A stretch of DNA of 64,000 nucleotides from Prunus persica (taxonomy: Eukaryota > Streptophyta > Magnoliopsida > Rosales > Rosaceae). Positions within the stretch are counted from its first letter, which is position 1, and each line of letters opens with the position of its first letter. The stretch spans positions 2,435,399 through 2,499,398 of the forward strand of contig NC_034009.1 in the NCBI RefSeq assembly GCF_000346465.2, given 5' to 3'. A program made the position numbers and the translations under genes. Below the pieces are notes generated by a model that worked only from the letters and a program-made list of their open reading frames with translations, had not been told where the DNA came from and did no database searches. Of this stretch, positions 1 to 12,205 are shown piece after piece.

Positions 1-368
1 AAGGAAGGCAAAAACTAGAAGGCGAAAATTAGAGAAATGTGAAACTCCAATTTCATTTAATCTTTACTTTCAGCACTATTCCAGTACATTTACTTTTTGC
101 ACTTTTATTTCCATCACCTTTAATCGTTAAATTGCACAAGTACATGATATCCTAGCAAATCCAAATCCAAAAACAAAAACCTCAATAAAGCCTTACATCT
201 AAGATAGTTAAAGAATATAGGTTCTGGAAAAAATAATTATAATTATAGGCTAAGAGAAGCTTCTTCGCTTGACTGCACAATCTGTCAAATTCCAAATCCA
301 CACAATTCATCTAATTTTATCTAGGCCTAACCATGATTTAATTGCAGCATGTCTACACAACTCAATCG

Positions 369-652
369 AAAGAAAAACCAAGAGTTTTGCCAATGTGCTA
401 ATTACAAGAGAATTAAGGAAAAGAAGTTGAAAGAGGGAATTCACACCACACCCCTAGTTTAAACAGGTTATTAGTGAATTAGCAGTCAACTAATTGAAAA
501 TATTACAAGAAAAGAAAAACCAAGGGTTTTGCCAATGTGCTAATTACAAGAGAATTAAGGAAAAGAAGTTGAAAGAGGGAATTCACACCACACCCCTAAT
601 TTAAACACGTCATTAGTGAATTAGCAGTCAACTAATTGAAAATATTACAAGA
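369..652. repeat. 142-bp tandem duplication
   Basis: Two direct copies (369-510 and 511-652) start with AAAGAAAAACCAAG and end with AATATTACAAGA. They differ by only a few substitutions (for example AAGAGTTTT/AAGGGTTTT and AACAGG/AACACG). The high identity points to a fairly recent local duplication. No coding content. Confidence 0.93.
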
Positions 653-758
653 ATCTCAATGCTTTAAAGTTAAATGTGAATTGTGAAATTTCTCTCAAAC
701 TTTCACCAACGAAAAAATGTCATCAACTTTTAACAATGGAAAGGAAAGTGTAAAGTAA

Positions 759-779
759 TCTCTCTCTCTCTCTCTCTCT
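759..779. repeat. (CT)n microsatellite
   Basis: An uninterrupted run of about ten TC/CT dinucleotides. CT runs are common in plant 5' UTRs and core promoters, but no gene start is recognised beside this one. Confidence 0.9.
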
Positions 780-1479
780 AATCCGAAGCTGAGCCGAAAA
801 GCAATTGGCAGCTCCATCCAGCTATAATATATGACCAGACGACCAGGACCGGCCAACAACCTCCCCAACAGAAAGTTAACGGTGACTGAGAGGGCATCAT
901 ATATTATAACTCATATGAAAATGCGTACGTTACAAATTATAATTTTTTAAACCGGGCCCACCACCGACCATTTTGAGTAGGAACCACTAGTAACACGTCA
1001 TCGAAAAAGACGATGTTCAAACCCACATCTCCACGTATCACTCATCTCAATCCAACGGCTGAGATGCCAATTACGTGGTCAGTTCTAAGCCTTGATTAGT
1101 CCACAGGATGTATGGACCAGTGTTTTGTTGCATGTGCAAGGCTGTAAAACGACAGCAAGATGCTGCCAAACCAGTCAAAACCAAGTATCTGTTGGTGAGG
1201 GATATATACGTCATTTATAGAATATTCGCATAACTTGCCATCTTTCTTTCCAAAACCCTATTTTCTTTTGTTTATCGGACAAGAAAATAAGTTAATTAAC
1301 TTGTTGATTGGTCAAGTTTCTACACAAACACAATCAACTTCCCAAAAAAGTAGATAAAGAGAGCCCTGGATTTACAAAAACTAGGGGCTCTTCTCTTTTT
1401 AGACTAACTACACAGAAAAGCAACCCCAAATGCAACTCTCTCTCCTCTCCTAAATACCATATACATATAATGAATGCCT

Positions 1480-4400
1480 CTATGTGAAAAGCATTTTGAG
1501 CTCCTCAATTCTGGCAGATCTTACTTCCTCATCAGTGAGAGCTCCAGCAATCATTTTTTGCTTCCTGGCCTGAACTTGTTGCATGCGTTCCTCCACTGAG
1601 TCCTGCAAACCAATCAGTATTTTATTTTTCAGCTTCTCAATCATTCACATTTCATAATCAATCACCAAAGTAGAGAATTCAGAATGAAAAACATAAGACG
1701 TGCGGGGATGAGATTAGCCAAGTTCCTTAACAAGCTCAAATGCCGTGGATGGGTTACCTTGACAATAAATCTTCTAACAACAACAGTTCGCTTTTGTCCA
1801 ATGCGATGAATTCTCATTATTGCTTGCTCCTCAACCGCTGGATTCCACCATGGATCCTAAAAGAGAGTGAAGACAACATTTTTAATATCAGCGGGGAGGA
1901 AAGGATTAATTTTACCCAACACATGCAAATGATAGATACAAAGATAGAAAGTACCATTATAAAGACATTAGATGCTGCAGTTAAATTTAGACCAACACCA
2001 CCAGTTTTCAAAGACGTCAACAACACCTGAAACATAATGCATGCAGAATATTAACCAACAAAAAGATTACTGCCAAATATTAACATCAAAGAGAAAAATA
2101 TGTGCTTGTTTCTGCTAACCATTTTCTGCCTGGTCTCATTGAACTCGTTCAATACTCTTTCTCTCTGTGTCTGGGACAGCTTTCCATCAAACCTCAGAAA
2201 CCCAATTCCTCTTTTCTTCATAGGGGTCTCCAAGAGATCCAAAAATGCAGTCCACTGACTGAAAACAATGCTCTTTGCACCAGAATCTGACCGAAGGATA
2301 TGTTCCAAGCAATCCAAGAGCTTTAAAACCTTTGAAGATTCCGTCCAATTTCCCTCAGTATTAGCCTGGAAACGGCTTTCTGATGGGCAGGCTATAAGGT
2401 CAGTGTATTTGAGCCATTGCCGACATATTGGACATCGACCAGTAGCTGGTGTCTGCCAGCTTGAGAGAAGACACTCCCTGCACATCTTATGCGCGCATGG
2501 TGTAAGTACAGGATCATCTGCAAGCTCCAAGCATATGGGACACTCTTTGTTTTCACCCCGACGTATACTCTCAACAACCTCTTCAACATAGGCTTGGGTG
2601 GGGACAATCTGCTTTGAAGTGGAAGCATCACGATTAGCTTCAAGGAATCTTCTAGCAAGCTCGTCCAAGTCTGCAAACTTTTTGGGATCACTCCCACTTT
2701 TTATCTTTTGTGAATCAGCGCTACTGTATATATCCAAAACAAAAATTCTTAGAAGCAAATCAATATAACGAACAAGGAAAAAACATTGGTAGTAGTTAAC
2801 CCATTTCCACCTCATCACAAGATATGGGTGGTTGCAACACTGCCTCAATCGGAGTAGTAGCTCAAGGATATTTGCATAGTTGTGAAGAACCTTGCCTTGT
2901 GCCACAAACTGATCAAACTGGACCTGTACATTTTGCATAAAAAATGGTTAGATCCATGTATGATAGAGACTATTACCAAACTGTGAACAAAAAGGTAAGC
3001 ACGTTTGCAAGTACAGTTTCAGCTGGGTCCACAATTAGTGACCGGAAAACTTACTTTTGATCTCCTAAAAAGGGCATCATAAAAGTAGCGTTCAGCTTCT
3101 GACTGTTCACACTCAATGGTTTGAATGTCAGTTGGAGGGAGAACAAGTATGGGCCTGAATCAGAAGCATCAAATGTTAAAATTCTTCAAAGAGTTTAAAG
3201 GCAGGAGAGAGAGAGAGAGAGAGAGCAGTTCAAAGGAACTCAAGAAGCATAATTACCTTCCTTTTTTATCCTTTGTCTCCTTTGTTCTTCTTAACATTAA
3301 TGACCTCAAAATAGCCTTTATCAATCTCAGTCCTCTAGGGTCACCACTCTCATAAGGTCGTTGAATTAATTTACTCCACCTAGTTATAGATAAAACAATA
3401 TTAGTAATGCCATAAGCTAACATTCCCACTAATTCCCCGATTGAAGTAACAGTTGTAATAGCTCCAATAGAATAGCAAACAATTGCAACATGTTGTCGTA
3501 CCATGCCCAGTTGCACCATGGTTCAACATGCAAGAAGCATAAGAGGCTGTAGAGGTCTTCCAAATTATTCTGCAGCAATTGATGACCACTGGATTTCATA
3601 AATAACGTTACAAGTTACAAGCAATGAATAACCTCTCCTAAACTCAATGAGAAACAACTGATTAAAGTTCTGTAAAAATGCACTAGACTAAAAGAAAAGG
3701 CAAGTACTGTTGAAAGAGCAGTGTAATATATGCTTCACTTATGATTTGTCCCTGCCATTGCAATTTCTGGCATGCATATTTGCATATTTATCAAGTATGA
3801 CAGTAGAAGGTATACCTGAATAGGCGTTCCTGTCAAACACCATCGACAATGGGAGGACAAGGCAAAAGCAGCCTGAGCAACTTGGGTCTTTGAAGATTTA
3901 ATGCTATGTGCTTCATCAAGCACCACCCTATACCAGTCGATCTGGTGGAAAATGCTGTTCTCCCCATCCTGTATCATAATTAAAGTATCAATTTGATGAA
4001 GATGAATGGATTTGGTTTAGTATACATGAACAAATTACAAATACTCAAAGCTGCCTAAAACTGAAGGCAATAGTTTCTTACACTTTTATAAGATGTAGAC
4101 AAGACACCATATGTTGTCAAGACTACATCTTGTACTGATATCACCTTGGGGTCAGTGGATCTGTATCCACCATAGTGAACAAAAATGGAAATGCTTTCCG
4201 ACTCTGAATGGGTTTCAAGCTCATCCTGAGAACATTAAAAGAACTGTTGGGATATCTTGCAAAGTAGAGAAATATAGTGGTATATTCAAATTATGATTCA
4301 AAGTATGAGCAAATGAATTAGAGATGTGAAACTCTGTCCTTTCTGGCACCTTTTATTTCATGCCTCAAAATTAAAATTAAAATACTTTTTTTTTTAATAA

Positions 4401-7400
4401 GAAACTGTTCAATACAAAAATAGAAGATTTACCTTCCACTGGCTTAACAAAGACATGGGACAGACAACAAGAGTGCCTCCCCTTGGTTTAAATGGGGTGC
4501 TTGTATCTGAATCTATCCTCCTCCTCTTTGCAATTTCAATACTATTAGAGCTTCTGCCTGGTCTTGCAAGTATTAGAGCAATTGTCATCACAGTCTTCCC
4601 AAGTCCCATTGCATCTGCTAGGATCTGTAAAGAGACTCTTTCAAGTTAGAGATTGTACATGAGAATAACCAAAGCACAGAAAGGAAACTGAACAACGTGC
4701 TAGAACAAATTAAAGCAAATATGGACTGGAGGGATGATAAACAAACTCACTCCTCCTCTTGCCATCTGTGTTGCAGTTGGAAATTTTGTGGTTGCCTCTC
4801 CCGTGAAGATGTTCACATAGACTGAAGAAACCCTCCTGACAGATGGCATGTTTAACTACGTTATAACTTGAGAGCAATTTAAATTGACTATATGGCTGTA
4901 GCATTTGCTATGACAGACAATATAAAAAATTATATATAAAAAAAGGTCATGTTTGCCTTTCTTCCATTTCCAATTTGTTTAAATTACATACTCATCACAC
5001 ATATGATAGGCCGCCCAGCAAGGATGAAGAGTTTGTGTTGCCTTCTCAACATCAATTCCCTTCTCTAATTCAGACATCCAGTAGAGAGCTTGTTTCTGGT
5101 ATGGTTTCAGAACACACGTGAGAGTACTCGGGGGTTCCATCTCCTAAAAGATAGAGAGAAAGAGAGGTCAGACAAGAGGATATTGATGACATCCAAAACC
5201 ATATTTACTATGAATTCCAAACAATATAAGGATTCAAAGAGCCTACCTCCAAGTCATAAACATCTGCTGCACCAACAATCTTATTTAGAGATGACTCTGT
5301 AATGGCTTGTTCATCTCTGCTTTCTTCTGAAGGCTGTTGGCAACCCTTTCTTCGTTTCACTAAGGGCAACACAGGAGCACCGTCATCTGGAATACGCTGT
5401 TTTGAACCATGCATGTCTATGTTATTAAGGGGATATATCCAGGATAATCTATGTGTTTACATCTAGCACACACACTAACAATGAAATATGTATTGAAACA
5501 CAAAAATATTGGAAATCAAAATATTCAATTGTATTTCTCAAAGCAGTATCATTTGAATTCAAACAGCACCACTGAAAGCGCTCACTGAACCAATGGCATT
5601 TGAACCAATTCTAGGATTTGCTTGTACCAAGGGATTGAATTCTTTCAAAGACCTCATTCAGATAATGAATTCGGATAATAATAGTACTCAAAGCACAATG
5701 TAATCTTTCACTTGGTACAACTATTTGTTGGTCTCCAAACTCCCAATAGCATTCAGTAATCACCGTACATGAAAAAGATAATGTGCAATAAATGGAGAAT
5801 TGGCAAACCACCTCAAAGATAATCAACCAAACTTTCAATATTTAAGCAATTGAGATCAATGCAAATGAAAAAATAGAATGAAAACCATACTTCAATATTC
5901 AAAAGGCGTTTCCGGGAATCAAGTTCTTCTGGGGTGAATTCAGCCTGGATGAAGCAAAAAAAAAAAAAAAATGTGTCAATACAGCACAAACCAACAAAAA
6001 GTAGAGTTTCTAGTGGCTCGATTTGCATCATGCAGAATGCTAATATCACAACAGGAGAAATAGGGCGTACCTTCTTATATGGCTGAATTTTCAGCAATTT
6101 GAACTGACTGAGGAGAGGATAAATTGAAGAATCAATGTTGGGGGATACATCTAGCCTCCACGACGAGTGGTCACCCTCCGTGAAAATTGAGTGGTGAATA
6201 TAAAAACTGTAACATTTAACAATCAAACTCAATAAGAACTGACAAAACTACGTAGAATTTGTCCAAGGAAGGCATGTTGTTGAAACAACTGGATAAGACT
6301 TATACCTTACATACAATATGACCTCTTGCATCATAGAAAGGACTTTCGGTGCAGCTATACAACGCCCGCGAAGTTTAACTTTACCAGAATTTACAAGCGG
6401 AATAACACACTTTGCCCATTCCATGGGAAGCCGACCAATCTATACATCAATATAGAACATGTCATTCTTTTATCCAAAAAAACAAATGCATTTAACTCAA
6501 ACATATAACAAGATAACCGATTTTGTTAAAAAGAACTGACAACTTAAGCAAAGACTAAAAATGCAATCTGAGAACACAGATATACCTCTCCAAATTGCTT
6601 GGTTGAGAAACGAACAATCCATCTGGTTTTGTGGCTGGAGTTTGCGGAAGGAAAAGAGAAATGAACAATCTCATTATCAAACAATTTCCTGCCTTTGGAA
6701 GTAGAAAGTGCAGTGACAAATGTCCTTCCCACCAAAAGCCAATCCTGCTCTGTGGGGAAGTCTCCATCCTCCAAATTTTTAGGCCTCGTCTGTTGAACTA
6801 AAGTTACTTGACAATCAGGATCTTCCTTCTTTACCTGGCTATTAGGCTTCGATCCCTTATGCGAATCGGGCAACTGGGTTGAGATACAAGCTCCTGTGCT
6901 CGTATTTGTCGGCTTAACCGATATCCCCTGACCTTCAAGGATGTAATTGATGGCTGCATCTGGGTTGTCACCGCATCGAGAGAGTACTAGTTGAATTAAA
7001 AGTTCAGATATTTCAGACCCCACAACTGCTCGGATTTTCTTGACATTCTCTTCCTGTTGGGTCAGACCCTCTTGCTGATCAGGAACTTCCTTCTTTTCTG
7101 GGCGCTCAGGCTTAGACCCATGAAGCTTTTCGGCTTCATCTGCCTCCTCAGAGGCCTCCAGCTTAACCAGGGTCGTAATGGGTTCCACTCGTAGGACCAA
7201 ACCCTCTTGACTATCAGGAACCTGACTCGGTACTAAGCTTAGAGGATTGGCCTCATCTGACTCCACAAAGGGCTCTTGCTTGACCCGAATTGGAACAGGT
7301 TTTGCCTGCTGAATCAAACCCTCCTGGCTATCAGGAACCTCAATCTTAACCAAGCTTGGAGGGTTCAACCCAGAAAGAGTTTCAGCCCTATCTGACTTCT

Positions 7401-7740
7401 CGGAGCTCTCTTGCTTGATATGGGTGGAAGTAGGATCCGGCAGTTGAGCCAAAGTTACCAAACCCTCTTGACTATCAGGAACTTCTTCCTTCACTAATCT
7501 CTGAGCTTCGGCTTCATCTGCAGCCTTGGAGCCCTCTTGATTGATCGGGGCAGAAATACGAGCCCCAGTGCTCGTATTGGTTCGCTTAACAATCACCGCC
7601 GTAGGAATTTCAAAGTTGGAGTTGTTGGCCTCACCGCATTGCGAGATCTCTGGGAGAATATAAAATTTGGGCATTTCAACTGATGAGACTTTCTCTTCCT
7701 CTGCGCCGTTTCTGGTGTCCATGTCTTCTATCATAGACAC
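1480..7740 (-). CDS. RAD5B-like: RAD5-like SNF2 translocase / RING E3 ligase (SMARCA3-like 3 type)
   Basis: Multi-exon gene. The first exon (6586-7740, 385 codons) has an acidic N-terminus with PDSQEGL-type repeats (residues 88-94, 136-142, 175-181), a UBA-like stretch (236-270), and the start of a HIRAN domain (from about 333, [10 protein letters not shown]). Later exons give Walker A MGLGKT (4609), the DEAH box (about 3930) followed by LTGTPIQ, the block [17 protein letters not shown], and a C3HC4 RING ([21 protein letters not shown], about 2450-2540) inserted between the two helicase halves. Helicase motifs V and VI follow ([23 protein letters not shown]). The last residues are ELKMLFT then TAG at 1480-1482. 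This order HIRAN-SNF2-RING-helicase C is diagnostic of RAD5/HLTF proteins, which poly-ubiquitinate PCNA and remodel stalled replication forks in the nucleus. The long N-terminus and gene order favour RAD5B over RAD5A; that sub-assignment is inferred. Start chosen at the first Met (7740); Met3 is also possible. Confidence 0.93.
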
Positions 7741-10276
7741 GGAACAGAAGCAGAAGACGAAAAAAGGGGAACTAGGGTTTAGGAAATGGAACGGAGATTG
7801 TGGGGAAGAGGAGAACGAGAAAAGAGAGAGGGAAAATGAAGAAGGCTTTCTGCGCCTTTAATTTTATAATGGAACTGGTTTTGGCGCGAAACAAAGTTTT
7901 TAGTTTTAACCTTCTCCAAAATTTCGCGGCCTTTATTATCTGATATTTACCCTTTATTGTAAACATTTTGGCACCAAAGCCCAAAGCCCAAAGGGTGAGT
8001 GAGTGAGTAAATTGTTGATTTTACCGCGGAAAAACTGCACTTGTTTCCATGAATGAGATACGTTGTCGTTTGGAATGTCACACATGGAATAATTGTGGTT
8101 CACAAGATTTGCTGCCTGGTTGGGGCTGGGTATGGATTGACGGTTGACCTTATAAATACAATATGGTGCACATGATCACAGGAAGCATGTAATCAATTCT
8201 CATCACTTTGTTGACATGTGTATTATTTTTTATTTTTTTTGTAAGTATAAGTAAATAAATAAATAAAAAGGCAAATTCCTACAAAAATAGTAACAATTTT
8301 TGACACGACATGACAACATAACTTAAAAAATATACGAAATTAGTGAGCTTTATTGACAATTGCTTGACACAAACACACATATAAAACGACCTACTAAATA
8401 CGACTAATAAATGAGTCGTATTGGTGCCAAGCTTAATGACCCAACTTTGACACAATAAACATGTTTAACTAGTATTATATAAGTTTTCGACCCAAAAAAA
8501 AAAAACTAGTATTATATAAGGAAAATTAGTTATTTTTTCCTTTATTAATATATATTGTATTGTACGTGAAGATGTGCAATTATAAGACTATTTTTATGAT
8601 TTCGTATGTATTCATATATTAAATTTATTCTTAATTGATAACTGATGTAGAGTGATAGGCTTAGTTCATAGTATTGGAAGCTTACTTTGAAATTCTTGGC
8701 TCAAAATTTAAATATCCAAATACAAAATAATTATAAACAAGTTTGGTTGGGGATGAGCTACTTGACACGATTAATTAAATGAGCCAAATTAAGATTTATA
8801 TCTGGCAAATAAAATAAAATTAAGATTTACTATTTTTGGACACAAACAGAACAGGACCGCTTGAACTAAATTGCCACCCAAAGCCCGGTAGAAAAGCTAA
8901 AACAGGGCTAAAGAAACAAAAGAAACCAGCCCCAGCGATCTTCTGTTTCGTTGGCAATGATGTTGGAGGATTGGAGTTGGACATAATCTATTGTTGTCGC
9001 CCAACAGAATTGAAATTAGGCACAGCAATCTTCTGTTCTGTTGGTTGACAGTGACAATTGCGAAGGTTTGGAATTGGAACTAATTTATTGGTAAACAATG
9101 CTTTCAAATAACCATGAGTAATCAAATGAAATAAAAGCTTGAATTGTAATAGCAAAAGACAGTAATGGCGTGTTTACTAATTCGTAATCAAAATTAAAAT
9201 AAGAAGTTTGACACATTTGTTACCTGACATGACACAAACCATTATCACCACTAGCCAAAACTCAACAATAGCTCTTACTATAACGCCATTTTGAGTTTTA
9301 TAAATTAATTATTTTGGGTTTGAATTCAAATAATCTTCCTCTTTGTACGATTAACAAATTTAATGTGATCAAACAAGAATAAATGTTGATTAAACGAGTT
9401 GATCAAAGTAGTGTATTCGTCTCATCTCTTGCACTCAAGTTCAGTACCTTTGAAAGAACAACATATAAGCCTTAGCAAAAAATGCGTAGGAAAAATGGAT
9501 TTGCTTGTATTAATAAGTGTGTAATCCTAAAACCCTAGTCCCTTCTCTCTCAAAAAACACCCTAGTGCCATTTTCATTTTGAGGGGGGAGGAAGCCACCG
9601 TTCTTCCTCCCCTCTCCCCTCCTCTTTCTTCACCCACCCACAACCACCCACACACCACCCCCCCTCCCCTTCTCCCTTCCTCCATTCTCTTCTCTTTCCC
9701 CATTTTCAAAGACTTCCTTATTTGTCTTTGTGTTTTTTTAATGATTTTCTTCCACTCATCACAGGCAGATGAGTCTCGGCGTTGAATCTCTACATGCATT
9801 TTAGTGTTGAATCTCTATCACCATCATTTTTGCAGTTTTTTCATGTTTGGAATAAGTTGCAAAGACTCAAGTTTTAGTGTAGTTTTCACCTCTCATTTTG
9901 TGAGAGTTTTTCATCTCTCATTTGTGAGAGTTTTCCACCTATCTTATGCAAGAGTTTTCTTTGTATTGCTATGGCTTGGTTTTTTCAAGCTTTATTTCTT
10001 TGTTATGAGTTTGCACACTCTTAGTTGGAATGCATATGTAAGAGTTTCTTCGATTATGAATGATCATTAGTAGAGGAGCCCCCTATTGTCTTAATTTTGA
10101 TGTTAGATTGCTTCGTTATTGTAATTGACCCTTGTGGCTAGTTTGTATTGACCTTTTGGTGGTTAGTGATTTTTTTTGCTAAATTATAAATGCAATTATT
10201 GAATTTTTTATATATATAAAAAAAAAAGTGCGTGACCGATCATAAAGTCTTTCAATATATGTGTAATCATAAAGAT
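7741..10276. other. Intergenic region with degraded repeats
   Basis: Promoter side of the RAD5-like gene, then AT-rich spacer. Short ORFs here (for example 8836-9048) show no family resemblance or codon signal. 8930-9080 contains a diverged local repeat (AGCRATCTTCTGTT twice). 9380-9470 resembles a worn tRNA-type SINE (CTCATCTCTTGCACTCAAGTTC). 9527-9720 is strongly pyrimidine-rich and is followed by unique-looking AT-rich sequence ending in a short poly(A) near 10220. TGTGTAATCCTAAA (about 9520) and TGTGTAATCATAAA (about 10261) flank this block, so it may be an old retroposon, but no reverse transcriptase is visible. Confidence 0.4.
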
Positions 10277-10844
10277 TAGGGGTGGTGTGGTCCTCATCAA
10301 TTTGGTTTTCACCTCACACCGAAATTGGAATCGATACTATTCAATCGATGCAGTTCAGTTCGATTTTGGTGAAAAAATTATGAAACCAACCGGTCCAATT
10401 TAAAACGGTTTCAATACAGTTTACGATTTTTCTGATTTTAGACCTAATTTTTTAAAATATATATTTCAAATTATTTTTCTTTACAAATTTCAACAAAATT
10501 TTTATTTTTTGAGCTTAAAAATTCACAAATGATCCGATTACTTGAAAAGAGAAATGATTGGGCATAAAAAAGGAAGGTGTTTTGAAATCGGGCTTGGACA
10601 AATATTAGTTATGTGATTAGAAATTTAGTATTGGACTGATATAATTTTTTATTTTAAAAATACTCAGTCTGTCAGATCCAATTCGATTTTGTAAAGTGTG
10701 AAATCGACTTCAATATTGATTTGGACCGGTCTGATCCAATTTGGTATCGATTTGTTGAGTTTTTAATCAACATAGTTTTTTTCCGATTTTTTCCATCTGG
10801 TGTGGCTCGGTGTTCCAATTTTCCATTCTCCATGTCCACACCTA
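10277..10844. mobile_element. Non-autonomous hAT-like element, degenerate
   Basis: The 568-bp block begins TAGGGGTGGTGTGG and ends in the approximate inverse CCATGTCCACACCTA, an imperfect terminal inverted repeat of the TAGGGGTG type common in plant hAT elements. It is flanked by ATAAAGAT (10269-10276) and ATATAGAT (10845-10852), an 8-bp target duplication with one mismatch, as expected for hAT. The interior is rich in GGTTT/CCAATTT-type low-complexity words and has no ORF. Confidence 0.6.
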
Positions 10845-11025
10845 ATATAGATAAGAAGAAAAACAAACAGATCATACGCAGACGAACATAGGCACACAAC
10901 CGAAAGTCTTTCAAATTAAAAAAATTAAAAAATTCATCATAAAGATAACAAGAAACGCACACTAACACACAACCCAAGAACTCACCCCCGCTTCGCCTTC
11001 AGAGCCAATTTCTCGCGGCAAAGCC

Positions 11026-11742
11026 ATGTGCACTCTTGAGAAGCGCGGTGATCTCTTCTTCCTAACCCTAACCTGCGACGACGAGCACCGCCTCAGCCTA
11101 ACCCTCATCGACTCGCTCCTCTCGGCTCTCTCCCAAGCCAAGTCCCAAGCCACTCGCGGCTCGGTCCTCGTCACCACCGCCCACGGCAAGTTCTTCTCCA
11201 ACGGCTTCGACCTGGGCTGGGCCCAAGCCGCCGGCTCCGCCTCTGCCGCACGCGCTCGTCTCAGCCAAATGGTCGCCGCCTTCAAGCCAGTTGTCGCCGC
11301 GCTTCTCTCGCTCCCGATGCCGACGGTAGCCGCCGTCCAAGGCCACGCCGCTGCAGCCGGATTCTTATTGGCTCTGAGCCACGACTACTTCCTGATGAGG
11401 CGCGATAGAGGCGTGCTGTATATGAGCGAGGTCGATTTGGGGCTGCCATTCCCAGACTACTTCACGGCGGCGTTTCTGGCGAAGATCGGGTCGGTTTCGG
11501 GTAGGAGGGACGTGATGCTGAGGGGGATGAAGCTGAAGGGAGACGAGGCTGTCAAGCTTGGGATTGTGGAATCGGCGCACGATAGCGCGGAAAGCACGGT
11601 GGAGGCTGCGGTGCGCCTGGGGGAGCAGTTGGCGAAGAGGAAATGGAACGGCGACGTTTACGCGGAGATCAGGAAGAGTTTGTATCCGGAGTTGTGCGGC
11701 GTTGTTGGAGTGGGGGTTGCTAGTCCAAAGGCAAAGCTTTGA
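11026..11742 (+). CDS. ECI2-like: Peroxisomal enoyl-CoA delta isomerase
   Basis: An uninterrupted 238-codon ORF of the crotonase superfamily. ECI enzymes shift cis-3 or trans-3 enoyl-CoA double bonds to trans-2 so that unsaturated fatty acids (and IBA in plants) can be beta-oxidised. Visible features are the start MCTLEKRGDLFFLTL, the oxyanion-hole regions HGKFFSNGFDL (about 47-57) and AVQGHAAAAGFLLALSHD (about 103-120), the YMSEVDLGLPFPDYF block holding the candidate catalytic Glu (about 134-148), and a C-terminal AKL that is a peroxisomal PTS1. Length fits the plant family (about 240 aa). No intron, and the coding GC content is much higher than the surrounding DNA, which is usual for intronless plant genes. 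It converges with ARP9. Which of the Arabidopsis ECI1/2/3 paralogs it matches cannot be fixed by eye. Confidence 0.93.
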   Translation: MCTLEKRGDLFFLTLTCDDEHRLSLTLIDSLLSALSQAKSQATRGSVLVTTAHGKFFSNGFDLGWAQAAGSASAARARLSQMVAAFKPVVAALLSLPMPTVAAVQGHAAAAGFLLALSHDYFLMRRDRGVLYMSEVDLGLPFPDYFTAAFLAKIGSVSGRRDVMLRGMKLKGDEAVKLGIVESAHDSAESTVEAAVRLGEQLAKRKWNGDVYAEIRKSLYPELCGVVGVGVASPKAKL

Positions 11743-11915
11743 TTCCTGTGTTTCGATCAAGTGTTTAAGAAAATAATTTGGAAGGGGTTTAAATTGAAAA
11801 TGATGATTTCAGTGTTTGAGGTCTCAAACTTTTGAGCTATCAATCAGTGAACGCTTAGAACTTGGTATTATCATTCTGGTTATTAATACAATGGATGAAT
11901 ATAATAAGTGAAATA
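11743..11915 (+). other. Probable 3' UTR of the isomerase gene
   Basis: AT-rich sequence directly after the stop codon, with AATAAAA at about 11912-11918 as a possible polyadenylation signal next to the tandem duplication. Not otherwise informative. Confidence 0.4.
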
Positions 11916-12205
11916 AAAACGGTGTTAATATTGTGTCAATTTATTTTAAATTTTAACAAGATATTTTTAAAACGAATCACAACAAGCCAATATCTATTTT
12001 GCCTTGAAAAATATCATATAGGATCAATTAAAACATTTTAATAGTTTTATTTATTTATTTAAAACGGTGTTAATATTGTGTCAATTTATTTTAAATTTTA
12101 ACAAGATATTTTTAAAACGAATCACAACAAGCCAATATCTATTTTGCCTTGAAAAATATCATATAGGATCAATTAAAACATTTTAATAGTTTTATTTATT
12201 TATTT
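11916..12205. repeat. 145-bp tandem duplication, apparently perfect
   Basis: Two copies (11916-12060 and 12061-12205), each starting AAAACGGTGTTAATATTGTG and ending TTTATTTATTTATTT. I found no difference between them by eye, which implies a very recent duplication or an assembly artefact. AT-rich, non-coding; sits just downstream of the isomerase gene. Confidence 0.93.

Larger units (their letters stand above)
1..1479. other. Intergenic region, left edge
   Basis: I see no convincing coding sequence here. The region is AT-rich. It holds a 142-bp tandem duplication (369-652), a CT dinucleotide run (about 759-779), and at about 960-1080 a stretch with several ACGT cores (CACGTC, CACGTAT, TACGTGG). 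Such cores are typical of plant G-box/ABRE promoter sites. That stretch may belong to the promoter of a gene left of the window, but no start codon or transcript evidence ties it to one. The last 80 bp before 1480 would be 3' UTR of the RAD5-like gene. Confidence 0.5.

Noticed and set aside
8836..9048. 70-codon plus-strand ORF
   Set aside because: No family resemblance, lies in AT-rich spacer over a diverged local repeat; expected by chance.
9527..9799. ORFs on both strands in the CT-rich block
   Set aside because: Composition-driven: a polypyrimidine tract gives long open frames of Pro/Ser or Arg/Glu/Gly.
11098..11346. Minus-strand and alternate-frame ORFs over the isomerase gene
   Set aside because: Shadows of a GC-rich real coding sequence on the plus strand.
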